In this document: positions 45,094-54,406 of the stretch, in pieces | Layout of the letters: every line of letters starts with the position of its first letter | Numbering within the stretch: the stretch's first letter is position 1 | Source: Zooshikella harenae | Lineage (GTDB): Bacteria > Pseudomonadota > Gammaproteobacteria > Pseudomonadales > Zooshikellaceae | Length of the DNA: 64,000 nucleotides | Direction of reading: 5' to 3' | Assembly: GCF_018837975.1 (NCBI RefSeq) | Contig: NZ_JAGSOY010000027.1 | Span: 1 to 64,000 of the forward strand | Translations under genes and position numbers: made by a program | The notes under the pieces: generated by a model | Databases searched by the model: none | Told to the model about the DNA's origin: nothing | What the model saw: the letters and a program-made list of their open reading frames with translations, nothing else

Positions 45094-46872
45094 TTAGAAA
45101 CTTATTTGATAAACAGACGTGGTACCACTCACCTCATTGCCAACGGCAAGAAAATGTTGCTCATTGCGCTGGAAATATTCTATTGATTCTGGACCAAGAT
45201 CTCCGGCTTTAGGGTTATAAATGCCGTTATCACATTCACCATCATCAACTTTGATACAAACACTTTCTTGGTAGTTACGATTATTAACATAAGTAATAAA
45301 TTTAGCCATTGTAGGGTTAGAAATATCGTAAACCATGATGCCCCCTTGCCGTTCTAAACCAATAAATGCGTAATGGCTACCATTAATATAAGCGACTTCA
45401 ATAGCCTCTGGTTCTACACCTTTATCATCACTACGGTCATCACCGCTATCATTGTTGTCATTAGTGCTATTAAAGTGTTGTTTTTCGCTGGTTAAGACAA
45501 TTTTTGCAAAGTCATCACCACTATCATAAACAAGCTGACCCTGTTCATCCCAAATGGAAAAAGAACGGGCGCCAAATAATTTTACTGGTTTGTTGGCGGG
45601 AATTTTTTCATTGTGTTTAACAAGCTTGAGTCTGCCAAGCTTTTTCTTATCTTTAAGTAATTTTGCTAACGGGTGGTCTTTCGCGATATTAAGTTCTTTG
45701 CCACGTATTTCATCTGAGTGAGCAATACAAAAACTTTCTTTGGTGGTGTAGTCATTAGTGCCTTTGAAATCCTCACTATCCCAAGAGTAGCCTAATTGAT
45801 CACATATATGCTGAGTGGTGGTAAAACCATATTCCCGTCCATCACCTTCGTTTGCCGTTACAATATACGTTTTGCCATTAGCAGTGTAACTGGCAATGCT
45901 GTCAGGCATGTATAGGCTTTCAAGTTGTGGATAGTATTTAAGATTACCTGCTACTTTATCTTTATTAGAAGCATCTAACGCATAGGATGCCCATGATTTA
46001 CTACCCAGGACTAAAATAGCTTCGACGCGTGCCGATTTTACATCCACCTTAGCAAGTGCATTATTTTCTTGTAATGAAACAAAAAGCTTTCCTTTATCAG
46101 TAAAAGTTAAATACTCTGGCTCAAGGTCTTGAGCAATAGAAGCATTAGGGCCGGAAATACGCACAGTGTTGGGTAGCTCATGATGGCGAGAATTACCTAC
46201 ATTAAATGCCTTAAAGTTAATTTGTTTGATTTCTGCATTAAATGGTCCACGGATTAAATCGACAAGGGTAATACTTCCTTCTGGATCTACTTGATAGTTT
46301 GAACTTGGTTCCCCTTCATTGGCAGTAGCAATATAGCGACCGTCTTTTGAAAAACTGACCATATCAGGTAGAGCACCAGCAGGAAATGTATTGATCAGTG
46401 TTAGCGTATCTGAACGATATAAACCGATGATGCCACGTGCTTGTTTATTAGCATTTTCAATAGCAACGGCAATCAGTCCTTGATGTGTTGCAACGCTATT
46501 TGCTGCACCAATTTTAATGCCTGCATGTTTACCTGCTGATTGAAGATTTATCGCGCCTGTAGAATAAGGCTTGTCTTGATCATTCAAGCTTATGATATCT
46601 ACTTGCTTAGCCTGTGCATTGACCACATAGAGTTTGTCTGTACAACTATCGTAGCTGACAATCTCTGCTGCTGAAGTGGCAAAATTTTCATCAGCTATAG
46701 AGGTACCTATTAACGTTAAACCACTAATAGCTGCTTTGGTTTGCTTTATAGTTTGAGAAGCTCGGCACTCAATTTCTAATTTTTTTATGGGCTGTGAGTC
46801 ATTTGAAACGCATGCACCAATGTATGTACTTGTTAAGCATATCGCTATTATGGACTTTAGTTGCATTTCCAT
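45094..46872 (-). CDS. Choice-of-anchor I family lipoprotein (esterase-like beta-propeller)
   Basis: About 592 residues. The signal peptide MQLKSIIAICLTSTYIGAC ends at a Cys that fits a relaxed lipobox (Y-I-G-A-C), so it is probably a surface or periplasmic lipoprotein. The body repeats beta-propeller strands, with V-N-A-Q-A-K-Q-V-D-I-I-S-L, F-S-K-D-G-R-Y-I-A-T-A-N-E-G-E-P near 190, Y-I-V-T-A-N-E-G-D-G-R-E near 340 and C-terminal G-G-I-M-V-Y-D-I-S-N-P-T, as in choice-of-anchor I proteins. The start among 46884, 46872 and 46866 is unsure. No substrate is known. Confidence 0.8.
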   Translation of the reverse strand: MEMQLKSIIAICLTSTYIGACVSNDSQPIKKLEIECRASQTIKQTKAAISGLTLIGTSIADENFATSAAEIVSYDSCTDKLYVVNAQAKQVDIISLNDQDKPYSTGAINLQSAGKHAGIKIGAANSVATHQGLIAVAIENANKQARGIIGLYRSDTLTLINTFPAGALPDMVSFSKDGRYIATANEGEPSSNYQVDPEGSITLVDLIRGPFNAEIKQINFKAFNVGNSRHHELPNTVRISGPNASIAQDLEPEYLTFTDKGKLFVSLQENNALAKVDVKSARVEAILVLGSKSWASYALDASNKDKVAGNLKYYPQLESLYMPDSIASYTANGKTYIVTANEGDGREYGFTTTQHICDQLGYSWDSEDFKGTNDYTTKESFCIAHSDEIRGKELNIAKDHPLAKLLKDKKKLGRLKLVKHNEKIPANKPVKLFGARSFSIWDEQGQLVYDSGDDFAKIVLTSEKQHFNSTNDNNDSGDDRSDDKGVEPEAIEVAYINGSHYAFIGLERQGGIMVYDISNPTMAKFITYVNNRNYQESVCIKVDDGECDNGIYNPKAGDLGPESIEYFQRNEQHFLAVGNEVSGTTSVYQISF

Positions 46873-46884
46873 TAAAGTGGGCAC

Positions 46885-47332
46885 CTTGTAACGAAGATGA
46901 TAAAAGAATAACGTTATTTTGTAATTAGATTGTTACATGCTGACTGATATTTACTAGCTTTACTTGCTTTTTTGTTAGTTAGTTGTGATCAAGTAAAAAG
47001 TTGTAATAATTATTTCTATTTTGATTTGTTTATAATAAATTTTAAATGATACTTAGAGTAACTGTTTTTATTATGGGGTAATGAAATTGTAAATGTATTT
47101 ATGTTATTACAATAAAAATTATGAAGTGAACGTAACATAAATAATTTATTAAATGATATACATTTTAATACCCTTTATAACTTGTTTGTAGTGGCATATA
47201 TAATATAGTTTAGTTGTTGATGATAGCGTATGAATATCACCAGCTAAGCCACTATTAAGTTATCTTTTTATTATAAGAATAATAACTAGAGCCCTTTGAA
47301 CATAACTTATCGTTTACAAAGGAACCTTTTAA
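46885..47332. other. AT-rich divergent intergenic region
   Basis: About 450 very AT-rich bases between the lipoprotein gene (minus) and the NPP1-like gene (plus). I see no gene, riboswitch or clear palindrome; AAAGGAA lies about 8 bases upstream of the NPP1-like ATG. Confidence 0.4.
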
Positions 47333-48136
47333 ATGAGTATTAAATCTGCACCTATACCTGTTATAATGAGTGCGTTGTTAGTTACGATGACTCATGCGGA
47401 TGACTTTAATAAGCTTGATCAAGCGTTACCTGCTAACAATATTATAAACTCTCAAGAGCCTGTTTTTGACTTTGATACTGATGGCTGTCTACCAGCGGCA
47501 GGGATCAGTCGAGATGGACGAAAAAACCCTGGCTTAAAAAACTCGGGTGGGCTTGCAGAAGGTTGTGATGACAACAATTTTATAAATACTTCAAATACAC
47601 TTCATCGATATGCTTGCACAACATCAGGCAAGGATCAATTTTGTGGTCATTTTTACGCATTATATTTTGAAAAAGATCAGGTGGCAGCGTGGATAGATGT
47701 TTTTGGTCATCGCCATGATTGGGAGCATGTCGCTATTTGGACTACCAACGGTAAAATCACTCATGCAAGTTACAGCGCGCATGGAAAATTATACACAAAG
47801 CTAGTTTCAAAAGTGCCTTTTGAAGGGACTCATGTGAAGTTTGTTTATCATAAAGATGGTATTTCTACACATGCAATGCGTTTTGCAAAGTCTAATGAAA
47901 TTGCTGAAAATCCCTATGGTCAATTTGTGACACCCACTATAGTGAGTTGGTACGAATTAATAGGTAATGGTATTGTTAATCGAGAAATGCGCAATAAATT
48001 AAATAGCTTTGATTATGGTAAAGCGACTATACCTTTAAAAGATAGTAATTTCAGAACAAGGTTGAATGATAACAGGCCTGATGGTTATCCACTTTTTTCA
48101 GAGCGGGATATTGAAGCGCCAAACTCTAACCACTAA
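47333..48136 (+). CDS. NPP1/NLP family cytolysin-like secreted protein
   Basis: A 267-residue exported protein with an N-terminal signal (about 1-22, ending THADD) and the necrosis- and ethylene-inducing peptide (NEP1-like, PF05630) domain. The diagnostic heptapeptide GHRHDWE is intact at about 125-131, and a preceding A-W-I-D-V-F strand, two Cys pairs and D-x-x-D residues for the metal site are present. In plant pathogens NLPs bind sphingolipids of dicot membranes and lyse them. No plant-association genes are seen nearby, so the target here is unknown. ATG at 47333 with AAAGGAA upstream; stand-alone gene. Confidence 0.9.
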   Translation: MSIKSAPIPVIMSALLVTMTHADDFNKLDQALPANNIINSQEPVFDFDTDGCLPAAGISRDGRKNPGLKNSGGLAEGCDDNNFINTSNTLHRYACTTSGKDQFCGHFYALYFEKDQVAAWIDVFGHRHDWEHVAIWTTNGKITHASYSAHGKLYTKLVSKVPFEGTHVKFVYHKDGISTHAMRFAKSNEIAENPYGQFVTPTIVSWYELIGNGIVNREMRNKLNSFDYGKATIPLKDSNFRTRLNDNRPDGYPLFSERDIEAPNSNH

Positions 48137-48165
48137 TCCCCACCCCTTTTTAAAGGGGGAGGTTA
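48134..48165. repeat. CCCCTTT extragenic repeat, second copy
   Basis: TAATCCCCACCCCTTT and AAAGGGGGAGGTTA form an imperfect hairpin (core CCCCTTT 48143-48149 with AAAGGGG 48152-48158). The left half is close to 6722-6740. It overlaps the NPP1-like stop codon region and lies between convergent genes; it may also act as terminator. Confidence 0.55.
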
Positions 48166-48191
48166 GGAGGGGGTTAAAAAGTTAGCAGGGG

Positions 48192-49103
48192 CTATTTTAT
48201 TCGCTGTTGATACTGATTTATAAGCAACTGTATTTGTTCCAGCGTGGCTTCGGCCAAACCCGGTTGGCTAATACATTCACTAAGGCTGCCATAATGCATT
48301 TCTAAGCATTCCAGTAATAGTTGTCGAATGGCATTTTGATCAGCTTTAAAGGGTAATTCACTTTGTTCGTAGCACTTTTCTAAATGCTGTTCTTTTTTAA
48401 TAAAAAATTCTTCAACTTGTTGTATTTCCCATTCGCCACGACGAATCGATTTTAATTGTTCTTTGTGAAGGGTTAAGTCCATGTCTTGCTCGATGAGTAG
48501 CTGTTCAACTTCTAAGAGTAAGCGGACAACATGATAGGCAAATTTAACATCATAACCATACTGCTCAACCATTTTGGCTCGTTTGCCTTCGGGTTGTTTG
48601 GTTTTCATTTTATGCATTTGTGCATAAGCGTAACCTTTAAATTTTGCCCAACATCCTTTATGTAAAAACAGTTTGCGTTGTTCACGAACACGTTCACCCA
48701 CTGCGGTACTATGTAAAATGCAGTTGCGAGGAACATACAGACTATCCACTATATTTGGGTTGTTATCCATGAGTAAGCGGAAATATTTAGCAATAGAGTA
48801 AATGGTAAGATCGTATTCTCGACCACGTCCGCCTAATGCGGATGAATCATAAATATGGTGTTGCTGATACTGTTGAAACTTAGGTTGTGCTAAATCAAAG
48901 CCAGGGATTTCACCTCGTAAGTGAGGAAATATGTCAGATTTAGGTGGAATCGCAAATCCATAAACATCCATATCTGAGCTATCATTTGAAACACCATAGG
49001 CCATGGAGCCCATGATGACTTCGTAATGTACTGCGTCACTCAAAAATGGAGGAATACCCGGCAGCAGGTTTTTTTTCATTAATTGCTGGGTTGTACTGCT
49101 CAT
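48192..49103 (-). CDS. Nucleotidyltransferase-fold protein of the RNA-repair operon
   Basis: About 303 residues from the ATG at 49103 (AAGAG about 8 bases upstream); a TTG at 49193 would overlap hen1 by 65 bases and adds a non-conserved segment. The N-terminal half has the pol-beta-type nucleotidyltransferase signature: G-S-M-A-Y-G-V-S-N-D-S-S-D-M-D-V-Y-G-F, with the Asp pair that binds metal, followed by a helical C-domain (about 165-300). It is the last gene of the pnkp-hen1 operon. Its reaction is not established; adding or repairing a nucleotide at an RNA end fits the context but is inference. Confidence 0.82.
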   Translation of the reverse strand: MSSTTQQLMKKNLLPGIPPFLSDAVHYEVIMGSMAYGVSNDSSDMDVYGFAIPPKSDIFPHLRGEIPGFDLAQPKFQQYQQHHIYDSSALGGRGREYDLTIYSIAKYFRLLMDNNPNIVDSLYVPRNCILHSTAVGERVREQRKLFLHKGCWAKFKGYAYAQMHKMKTKQPEGKRAKMVEQYGYDVKFAYHVVRLLLEVEQLLIEQDMDLTLHKEQLKSIRRGEWEIQQVEEFFIKKEQHLEKCYEQSELPFKADQNAIRQLLLECLEMHYGSLSECISQPGLAEATLEQIQLLINQYQQRIK

Positions 49104-49128
49104 AAGATAACTCTTCACTAAAGGAATA

Positions 49129-50532
49129 TTATGTACTGCTTGTAAATACTGCCATTTGCGTTGGATGGCCGAAGGTTGAGTTATTCTCTCCAATGCCTTC
49201 GAGCGTTACCTGATAATCATAGTTATCCACAATGCACTGACACCATGTAGTGAATTCTGCTCGCGTCCATTCAAAGCGGTGGTCATTGTGTCTACGTTGG
49301 GTTTCAGTTAAACCAAATACTACATTATATTCCTGATTAGGGGTGGTGATGATGACCAGTTTGGGTTGTGCAATGTTAAAGACATTTTCAATAAATGCTT
49401 CCAGTCGATCTTCATCCATATGCTCAATCATTTCTATACAGCAAATGGCATCAAATGATGTCCAACGGGTATCACTGTAGAATGCTGAGCCATGCCAAAG
49501 CTGTATACGGTGCTGTTGTCTTTCAGACCAATATTCTAAGCGTAGCCGGCTACTAGCTCGATCTAATGCTTGGGATGAAACATCAACACCAACAATGGAT
49601 TTAAATTGTGTATGGCTTGCCAGTAATTTCATTAATTTACCTTCACCACAACCTAAATCAAGAATGGATTGAACCTGATGTGCAAGTAAAGTATCAATCA
49701 CTTTTTGCTGTCGTTGTTGATTTAATGTCTGCGGTTTTTCAAGTTCGGCTTCAGCTTGATCGGCTTTTTCCTCTGCATCAATTTGTTCTGGTGCCAATGC
49801 GGCCAAAGCAATTTGAGCATAGTGCTTTTTATGCTTTAAATAACGTAGTGATATAAATTCTTTGGCGGGATGTTGCGCTAACCACTCACCCCCACGTAAT
49901 AATAATTTTTCAATTTCATCAGCACTTACCCAGTAATGTTTGTCATTATCAAGCACGGGCATTAAAACATACAAATGCGAGAGTAAATCGACTAAACGAC
50001 ATTTGTTTTTTAATGTGACCTGATAATAGTGACTATGATCCCATTCTGAAAATTGATTATCTAAGGCAATGGGTTCTGCAGTGATATGATAGCCAAGTGG
50101 AGAAAACAACTTTTCTAAAACGGGTTGCCCTCCTCGACAGGGTAATACCGGGATATGAACTGTTAATGGAAGTTTGCAGTCCACTAATTCTTTACGCTCT
50201 TTGCTACGACCTCCCATTGCAGAACGAAAAGCTCTTGCCAGTGCCACGCTCATAAATGAGTTCGCGGTATAAGGCCGATCATTTAGATAGTGAGTAAGTT
50301 GTTTGGATGACATGGGTCCACGAAAAGTCCGGACTAAGCCAATGGCATCCACCTCAAGTAGCAGAGCGACCTGGCATTGATCCTCATCATATTGAGGGTA
50401 GAAGACATGCGCTGTATTGTGACTTAATGAAAAGCTGTGGGTACGATCTGGATGTTTATGTAGCAGGTAGCTCAAGTCCGTCGCATTAATATTGTTTTCA
50501 GGATCACTTTGTAAAGATAGGGTTAATAACAT
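49129..50532 (-). CDS. hen1: Bacterial Hen1: 3'-terminal RNA ribose 2'-O-methyltransferase
   Basis: About 467 residues from the ATG at 50532 (family start MLLTLSL; GGAG upstream). The N-terminal half (about 1-245) is the Hen1 N-domain that contacts Pnkp and activates its ligase. The C-terminal SAM methyltransferase has motif I ILDLGCGEGK near 290 and the metal-binding C-I-E-M-I-E-H-M near 369 plus R-H-N-D-H-R-F-E-W near 415, as in characterised bacterial Hen1. It methylates the 2'-OH at the 3' end of the cut before ligation, so the repaired RNA resists the same ribotoxin. 20 bases after pnkp. Confidence 0.94.
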   Translation of the reverse strand: MLLTLSLQSDPENNINATDLSYLLHKHPDRTHSFSLSHNTAHVFYPQYDEDQCQVALLLEVDAIGLVRTFRGPMSSKQLTHYLNDRPYTANSFMSVALARAFRSAMGGRSKERKELVDCKLPLTVHIPVLPCRGGQPVLEKLFSPLGYHITAEPIALDNQFSEWDHSHYYQVTLKNKCRLVDLLSHLYVLMPVLDNDKHYWVSADEIEKLLLRGGEWLAQHPAKEFISLRYLKHKKHYAQIALAALAPEQIDAEEKADQAEAELEKPQTLNQQRQQKVIDTLLAHQVQSILDLGCGEGKLMKLLASHTQFKSIVGVDVSSQALDRASSRLRLEYWSERQQHRIQLWHGSAFYSDTRWTSFDAICCIEMIEHMDEDRLEAFIENVFNIAQPKLVIITTPNQEYNVVFGLTETQRRHNDHRFEWTRAEFTTWCQCIVDNYDYQVTLEGIGENNSTFGHPTQMAVFTSST

Positions 50533-50551
50533 CGTAAAGACTCCAACAGGC

Positions 50552-53134
50552 TTATAAACGTGGATCAACAGGTTCTGCAGATAATGCGATCAAACCTAAA
50601 ATGCATTCATGCACACGCCGCAAAGGCTCTTGACCCACAAAGCGTTGCAAGGCTGCTAGTCCTAACGAAAACTCTTTAATCGCAAGACGACGTTTTTTAC
50701 CTAACCCTCGTTTTTTTAAGCGCGCTAAATTTTCGGGTGCATCGTAGTTTGGACCATAGATTAAACGTAGATACTGTTTGCCGCGTACTTTAAGCGCAGG
50801 TTGAACGAGACCCACATTGGTATGACTGACAAAGTCTATGGGTTTGATCACAATGCCTTCTGATCCCTTTTCGAGTAAGCCTTGCCACCACTGGGTGACT
50901 GCTTGGCACTCATGCTCTTCTACAGGATGGATAATGCGATAATCTGTCGCTTGAATAAGGCCTTTACTGGCTTTAGCCAGATCACTAATATGCGCCATAT
51001 GCCATTGGTGATTTTTATCTGTATGCATTGCGCCTTCACTGGCCATAATATGAAAAGGGGCCAGTTTTAGCTGACTCACTTCACTCACCGACCAACAATA
51101 CTGTTGATAAGCTTGTCTAAAGCTACTGATATGCTGTTGGTGTGTTGCAATGCGTTGGTTTAAGCCATTTAAATCAACACCTCTTAATGCTGCTTGCTCA
51201 AGAAGCTGATTGGCGACAGGTAAAACATTATTTCCTGCACAACCTACGGCAGCATATTGCTGACGGATTAATTCTGATGCTTTGAATGACCAGGGCATCA
51301 GCTCGCAATCAAGAGTCAACCAGTCTGTATTAAGTGTATCCCACAAGCCTGCGTCTGTGACGGCTTGCTGTACCTCAAGTAAAAATGCTTGCTCTAATAC
51401 GTCGTCATTAAAAAATCGTCGTCCTGTGCGTGTATAGCAACAACCAATGGCTTCACTTTGAATACCAAATACACGACGAGAGACATCGGGTGTTTTACAA
51501 ATTTGTACAATTGCACGTGACCCCATGTGCTTTTCCTGGCAAATCACCGTTTCTACTTCCATTTGTTGGAAATAATCCAGTGCTTGTTGAGGATCTTCTA
51601 ATAAATCAGCGTGTTCACTGGCTTGGGCTGGTGACATAGTCGGGGGCAAATAGTTTATCCACTTAGGGTTTACGGTGAATCGACTCAGGGTTTCCAGCGC
51701 TGCGGCAGCGTACTGCTCTTCAATACAAATTTTGTTACGCAGTGGGGTAGTAATAAAACGCTTACCCTGTACATCACTTATGTTAAGTACATCATCATGA
51801 CGATGTTGAAGGGAGCGTGTATCTTGCTCTTCAAATAAAGGACGAGAAGGTTCGTAATAAACTTGTGATGCTGGAACACTGACAAGCTCACGTTCAGGAT
51901 AACGAAGTGCGGTTAGCTTGCCACCAAATACACATCCGGTATCAATACATATTGTATTATTGAAGAACTCAGGCTCAATAGTGGGGGTGTGTCCATAGAC
52001 CACAAGTGCTTTACCCCGATAGTCGTTCGCCCACTCATAACGAACAGGTAAGCCATACTCATCTGTTTCTCCTGTGGTTTCACCATAGAGGGCAAAAGCT
52101 CGCACAGTTCCAGAGGCTCGGCCTTGGTAGTGCTCTTTCATACCGGCGTGAGCAGCCACTAAACGACCATTATCCAGTACATAGTGGCTTATTAAGCCAT
52201 CTAAAAAGCTGGAAACTTGTTGTATAAATGCTTCTGGCTGATTTTCTAATTGTGCCAGTGTTTGCTCCAAGCCATGGTTAACCTTCACTTGTCGGCCTTC
52301 CAGCTTACGTTTGAGCTTGTCATCATGATTACCACTCACACAAAGCGCATGTCCTTGGTGAACCATTGACATGACTAAGCGTAAAACCTCAGGGTTTTTC
52401 GGGCCACGATCAACAAGGTCTCCAACAAAAATAGCTTTGCGTTGAGCGGGGGGAGTAATTGAATAAGGATAAGCAGGATCTGAAGTATTTTGATCTACAT
52501 GATATCCCAGCTTTGTTAAGAGCGTGACTAACTCATTAAAGCAACCGTGGATATCTCCAATAATATCAAAGGGCCCCGTCTCATTTCGTTTATCCGTCCA
52601 TAGCGGAACGCGTTTGAAGCTAACCCGATTGATATCTTCTTCGCTTTTTAAAATATGGACCTGTGAAAAACCTTCCCGTTTAAGTTGGCGCATTGAACGC
52701 CGCAACTGACGGGCTTGATTACGAATGACATGAGGACCAAAATCACGGTCTGGACGCGTTTTGTTACGTTCTAGACAAGTGGATTCAGCAATATCCAAAA
52801 CAATAGCCTGGGCTAAACAATGCTGTTTGCGAGCGACTCGAAGTAAAGAGCGTCGTGCTGATTCTTGAACATTGGTAGCGTCCACTACCGTCAGCAGCCC
52901 ACGCCGTAATCTACGTTCTGCAATGAGATGAAGTACATCAAAGGCATCTGCAGAGGCATCCTGTGCATTCTCATCATCAGCGACGAGGCCTCGACAAGCA
53001 TCTGAGGATAATATTTCTGTTGATAAAAAGTGTTTTCGAGCAAAGGTACTTTTTCCTGCACCTGAAGTACCTACCAGTAGTATTAAAGCGACTTCAGGTA
53101 TGTGTATTTCTTTTTCTGTCATTATTGTGGTCAT
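50552..53134 (-). CDS. pnkp: Polynucleotide kinase-phosphatase-ligase (Pnkp) of RNA repair
   Basis: An 860-residue three-domain enzyme. Kinase domain (about 10-180) with P-loop GTSGAGKST (about 22-30). Calcineurin-like phosphatase (about 188-440) with DIIGDIHGC, VGDLVDRGP and SGNHDDK. C-terminal ligase/adenylyltransferase (about 480-860) with the AMP-accepting Lys in EKHMGSRA (about 535). It heals 2',3'-cyclic phosphate and 5'-OH ends and, with Hen1, seals them. ATG at 53134 or 53122. First gene of the operon pnkp-hen1-nucleotidyltransferase. A 27-bp palindrome 140 bases upstream may control it. Confidence 0.95.
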   Translation of the reverse strand: MTTIMTEKEIHIPEVALILLVGTSGAGKSTFARKHFLSTEILSSDACRGLVADDENAQDASADAFDVLHLIAERRLRRGLLTVVDATNVQESARRSLLRVARKQHCLAQAIVLDIAESTCLERNKTRPDRDFGPHVIRNQARQLRRSMRQLKREGFSQVHILKSEEDINRVSFKRVPLWTDKRNETGPFDIIGDIHGCFNELVTLLTKLGYHVDQNTSDPAYPYSITPPAQRKAIFVGDLVDRGPKNPEVLRLVMSMVHQGHALCVSGNHDDKLKRKLEGRQVKVNHGLEQTLAQLENQPEAFIQQVSSFLDGLISHYVLDNGRLVAAHAGMKEHYQGRASGTVRAFALYGETTGETDEYGLPVRYEWANDYRGKALVVYGHTPTIEPEFFNNTICIDTGCVFGGKLTALRYPERELVSVPASQVYYEPSRPLFEEQDTRSLQHRHDDVLNISDVQGKRFITTPLRNKICIEEQYAAAALETLSRFTVNPKWINYLPPTMSPAQASEHADLLEDPQQALDYFQQMEVETVICQEKHMGSRAIVQICKTPDVSRRVFGIQSEAIGCCYTRTGRRFFNDDVLEQAFLLEVQQAVTDAGLWDTLNTDWLTLDCELMPWSFKASELIRQQYAAVGCAGNNVLPVANQLLEQAALRGVDLNGLNQRIATHQQHISSFRQAYQQYCWSVSEVSQLKLAPFHIMASEGAMHTDKNHQWHMAHISDLAKASKGLIQATDYRIIHPVEEHECQAVTQWWQGLLEKGSEGIVIKPIDFVSHTNVGLVQPALKVRGKQYLRLIYGPNYDAPENLARLKKRGLGKKRRLAIKEFSLGLAALQRFVGQEPLRRVHECILGLIALSAEPVDPRL

Positions 53135-53461
53135 TAGTGAATTTTCATTGATTAAACATCTTGATCACTTCTTCACTCGTTATGTAATCGCTGGGTGCTA
53201 TTACTCACTGTGTGTAAAAGTATTGTCGCTTGTTAAAAATATAAGCGCGATAAAGCTAATTCTATGCCATATTCATAACTCATTGATATTCAATGAGTTA
53301 TTAGTTGTTAGGTCTCTTTGAAACAAGCTTGTTTCTATCTAAATAAATAAAATATTAACTATTTAGATAGTCTATTCAAAATGCTTTAGGTCAAACTAAA
53401 TTTTACTGTTCTCTGTATCATAGCGTGTTTTTATTTAGCTATAACGCCTTTGGAAAACTAC
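53135..53461. promoter_or_regulatory. Divergent promoter region of pnkp operon and yhcC-like gene
   Basis: About 327 AT-rich bases that must hold both promoters. The only outstanding structure is the palindrome at 53275-53301; no ORF is credible. Confidence 0.5.
53275..53301. promoter_or_regulatory. 27-bp perfect palindrome (candidate operator)
   Basis: ATAACTCATTGA (53275-53286) and TCAATGAGTTAT (53290-53301) are perfect inverted repeats around TAT. It lies about 140 bases from the pnkp start and 160 from the radical SAM start. The 12-bp arms and odd centre are typical of a dimeric regulator site. No T-run follows, so a terminator is unlikely. Confidence 0.6.
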
Positions 53462-54364
53462 ATGCAGTTAGATCAGTACGTTTATACATTTGGGCAGTAT
53501 CTACGCCAGCGTTTTAATGAGAAGGTCCATAAACTGTCAATTCATGCTGGATTTACCTGTCCAAACCGTGATGGCACCCTTGGCATTGGTGGCTGCACAT
53601 TTTGTAATAATGCTTCATTTAATAGTGAAGTAAAGACAAATAAAAACATAAGTGAGCAGTTAAGCTCAGCAAAAGAAAATGTGCGAGCTAAAAAATATTT
53701 AGCCTATTTTCAAGCTTATACAAATACCTATGCTGAAGTGTCGGCTTTGCAGCAAATGTATGAAGAGGCATTACAGAGCAACAATATTGTTGGCCTATGT
53801 GTTGGAACTCGGCCTGACTGTCTTCCTGAAAGTGTTTTGTCATTACTTTCAAGTTATCAACAACAAGGTTATGAAGTTTGGTTAGAGCTTGGATTACAAA
53901 CTGCAAATGACGTTACTTTGCAGCGTATTAACCGAGGACATAATTTTGCAGCATATAGTGATGCCGTCAAACGAATACAACAGTATAAGCTTAATATTTG
54001 TACACATTTGATTGTAGGTTTACCAGGTGAATCTGCTCAAACAAGTTTTGATACTTTGTCCAGGGTGATTGATTTAGGCTGTGAAGGTTTAAAGTTGCAT
54101 CCTTTAATGGTGGTTAAAGGAAGTCAAATGGCTAAACAGTGGAAAAATGGATTGCTATCAACACTCACTGCTGATGAATATGCAGAAATTGCTGCTGAAA
54201 TGATCCGACAGACGCCAAAAGATATAGTATTTCATCGAGTATCAGCGACAGCAAAACGGCCAACATTATTAGCACCAGAGTGGTGTAATAATCGCTGGCC
54301 AGTGATTAATCAAATTGTTAAACATCTCAATGAAAAAGGAGGTCAAGGTAGTGGATTAACTTAA
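53462..54364 (+). CDS. TIGR01212 family radical SAM protein (YhcC-like)
   Basis: About 300 residues from the ATG at 53462 (GGAAAA 6 bases upstream). An iron-sulfur radical SAM enzyme of the YhcC family: cluster cysteines in F-T-C-P-N-R-D-G-T-L-G-I-G-G-C-T-F-C (C-x11-C-x2-C), then Q-A-Y-T-N-T-Y near 80, G-T-R-P-D-C near 115, E-L-G-L-Q-T near 145, H-L-I-V-G-L-P-G-E near 185 and G-L-K-L-H-P-L near 215. E. coli YhcC has no firmly assigned reaction; RNA modification is often suggested. Divergent from the RNA-repair operon, possibly sharing its control region. Confidence 0.92.
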   Translation: MQLDQYVYTFGQYLRQRFNEKVHKLSIHAGFTCPNRDGTLGIGGCTFCNNASFNSEVKTNKNISEQLSSAKENVRAKKYLAYFQAYTNTYAEVSALQQMYEEALQSNNIVGLCVGTRPDCLPESVLSLLSSYQQQGYEVWLELGLQTANDVTLQRINRGHNFAAYSDAVKRIQQYKLNICTHLIVGLPGESAQTSFDTLSRVIDLGCEGLKLHPLMVVKGSQMAKQWKNGLLSTLTADEYAEIAAEMIRQTPKDIVFHRVSATAKRPTLLAPEWCNNRWPVINQIVKHLNEKGGQGSGLT

Positions 54365-54406
54365 TATTATTTCATTATTGAAATACTCTTAGGTTGGTGA
54401 ATTAAG

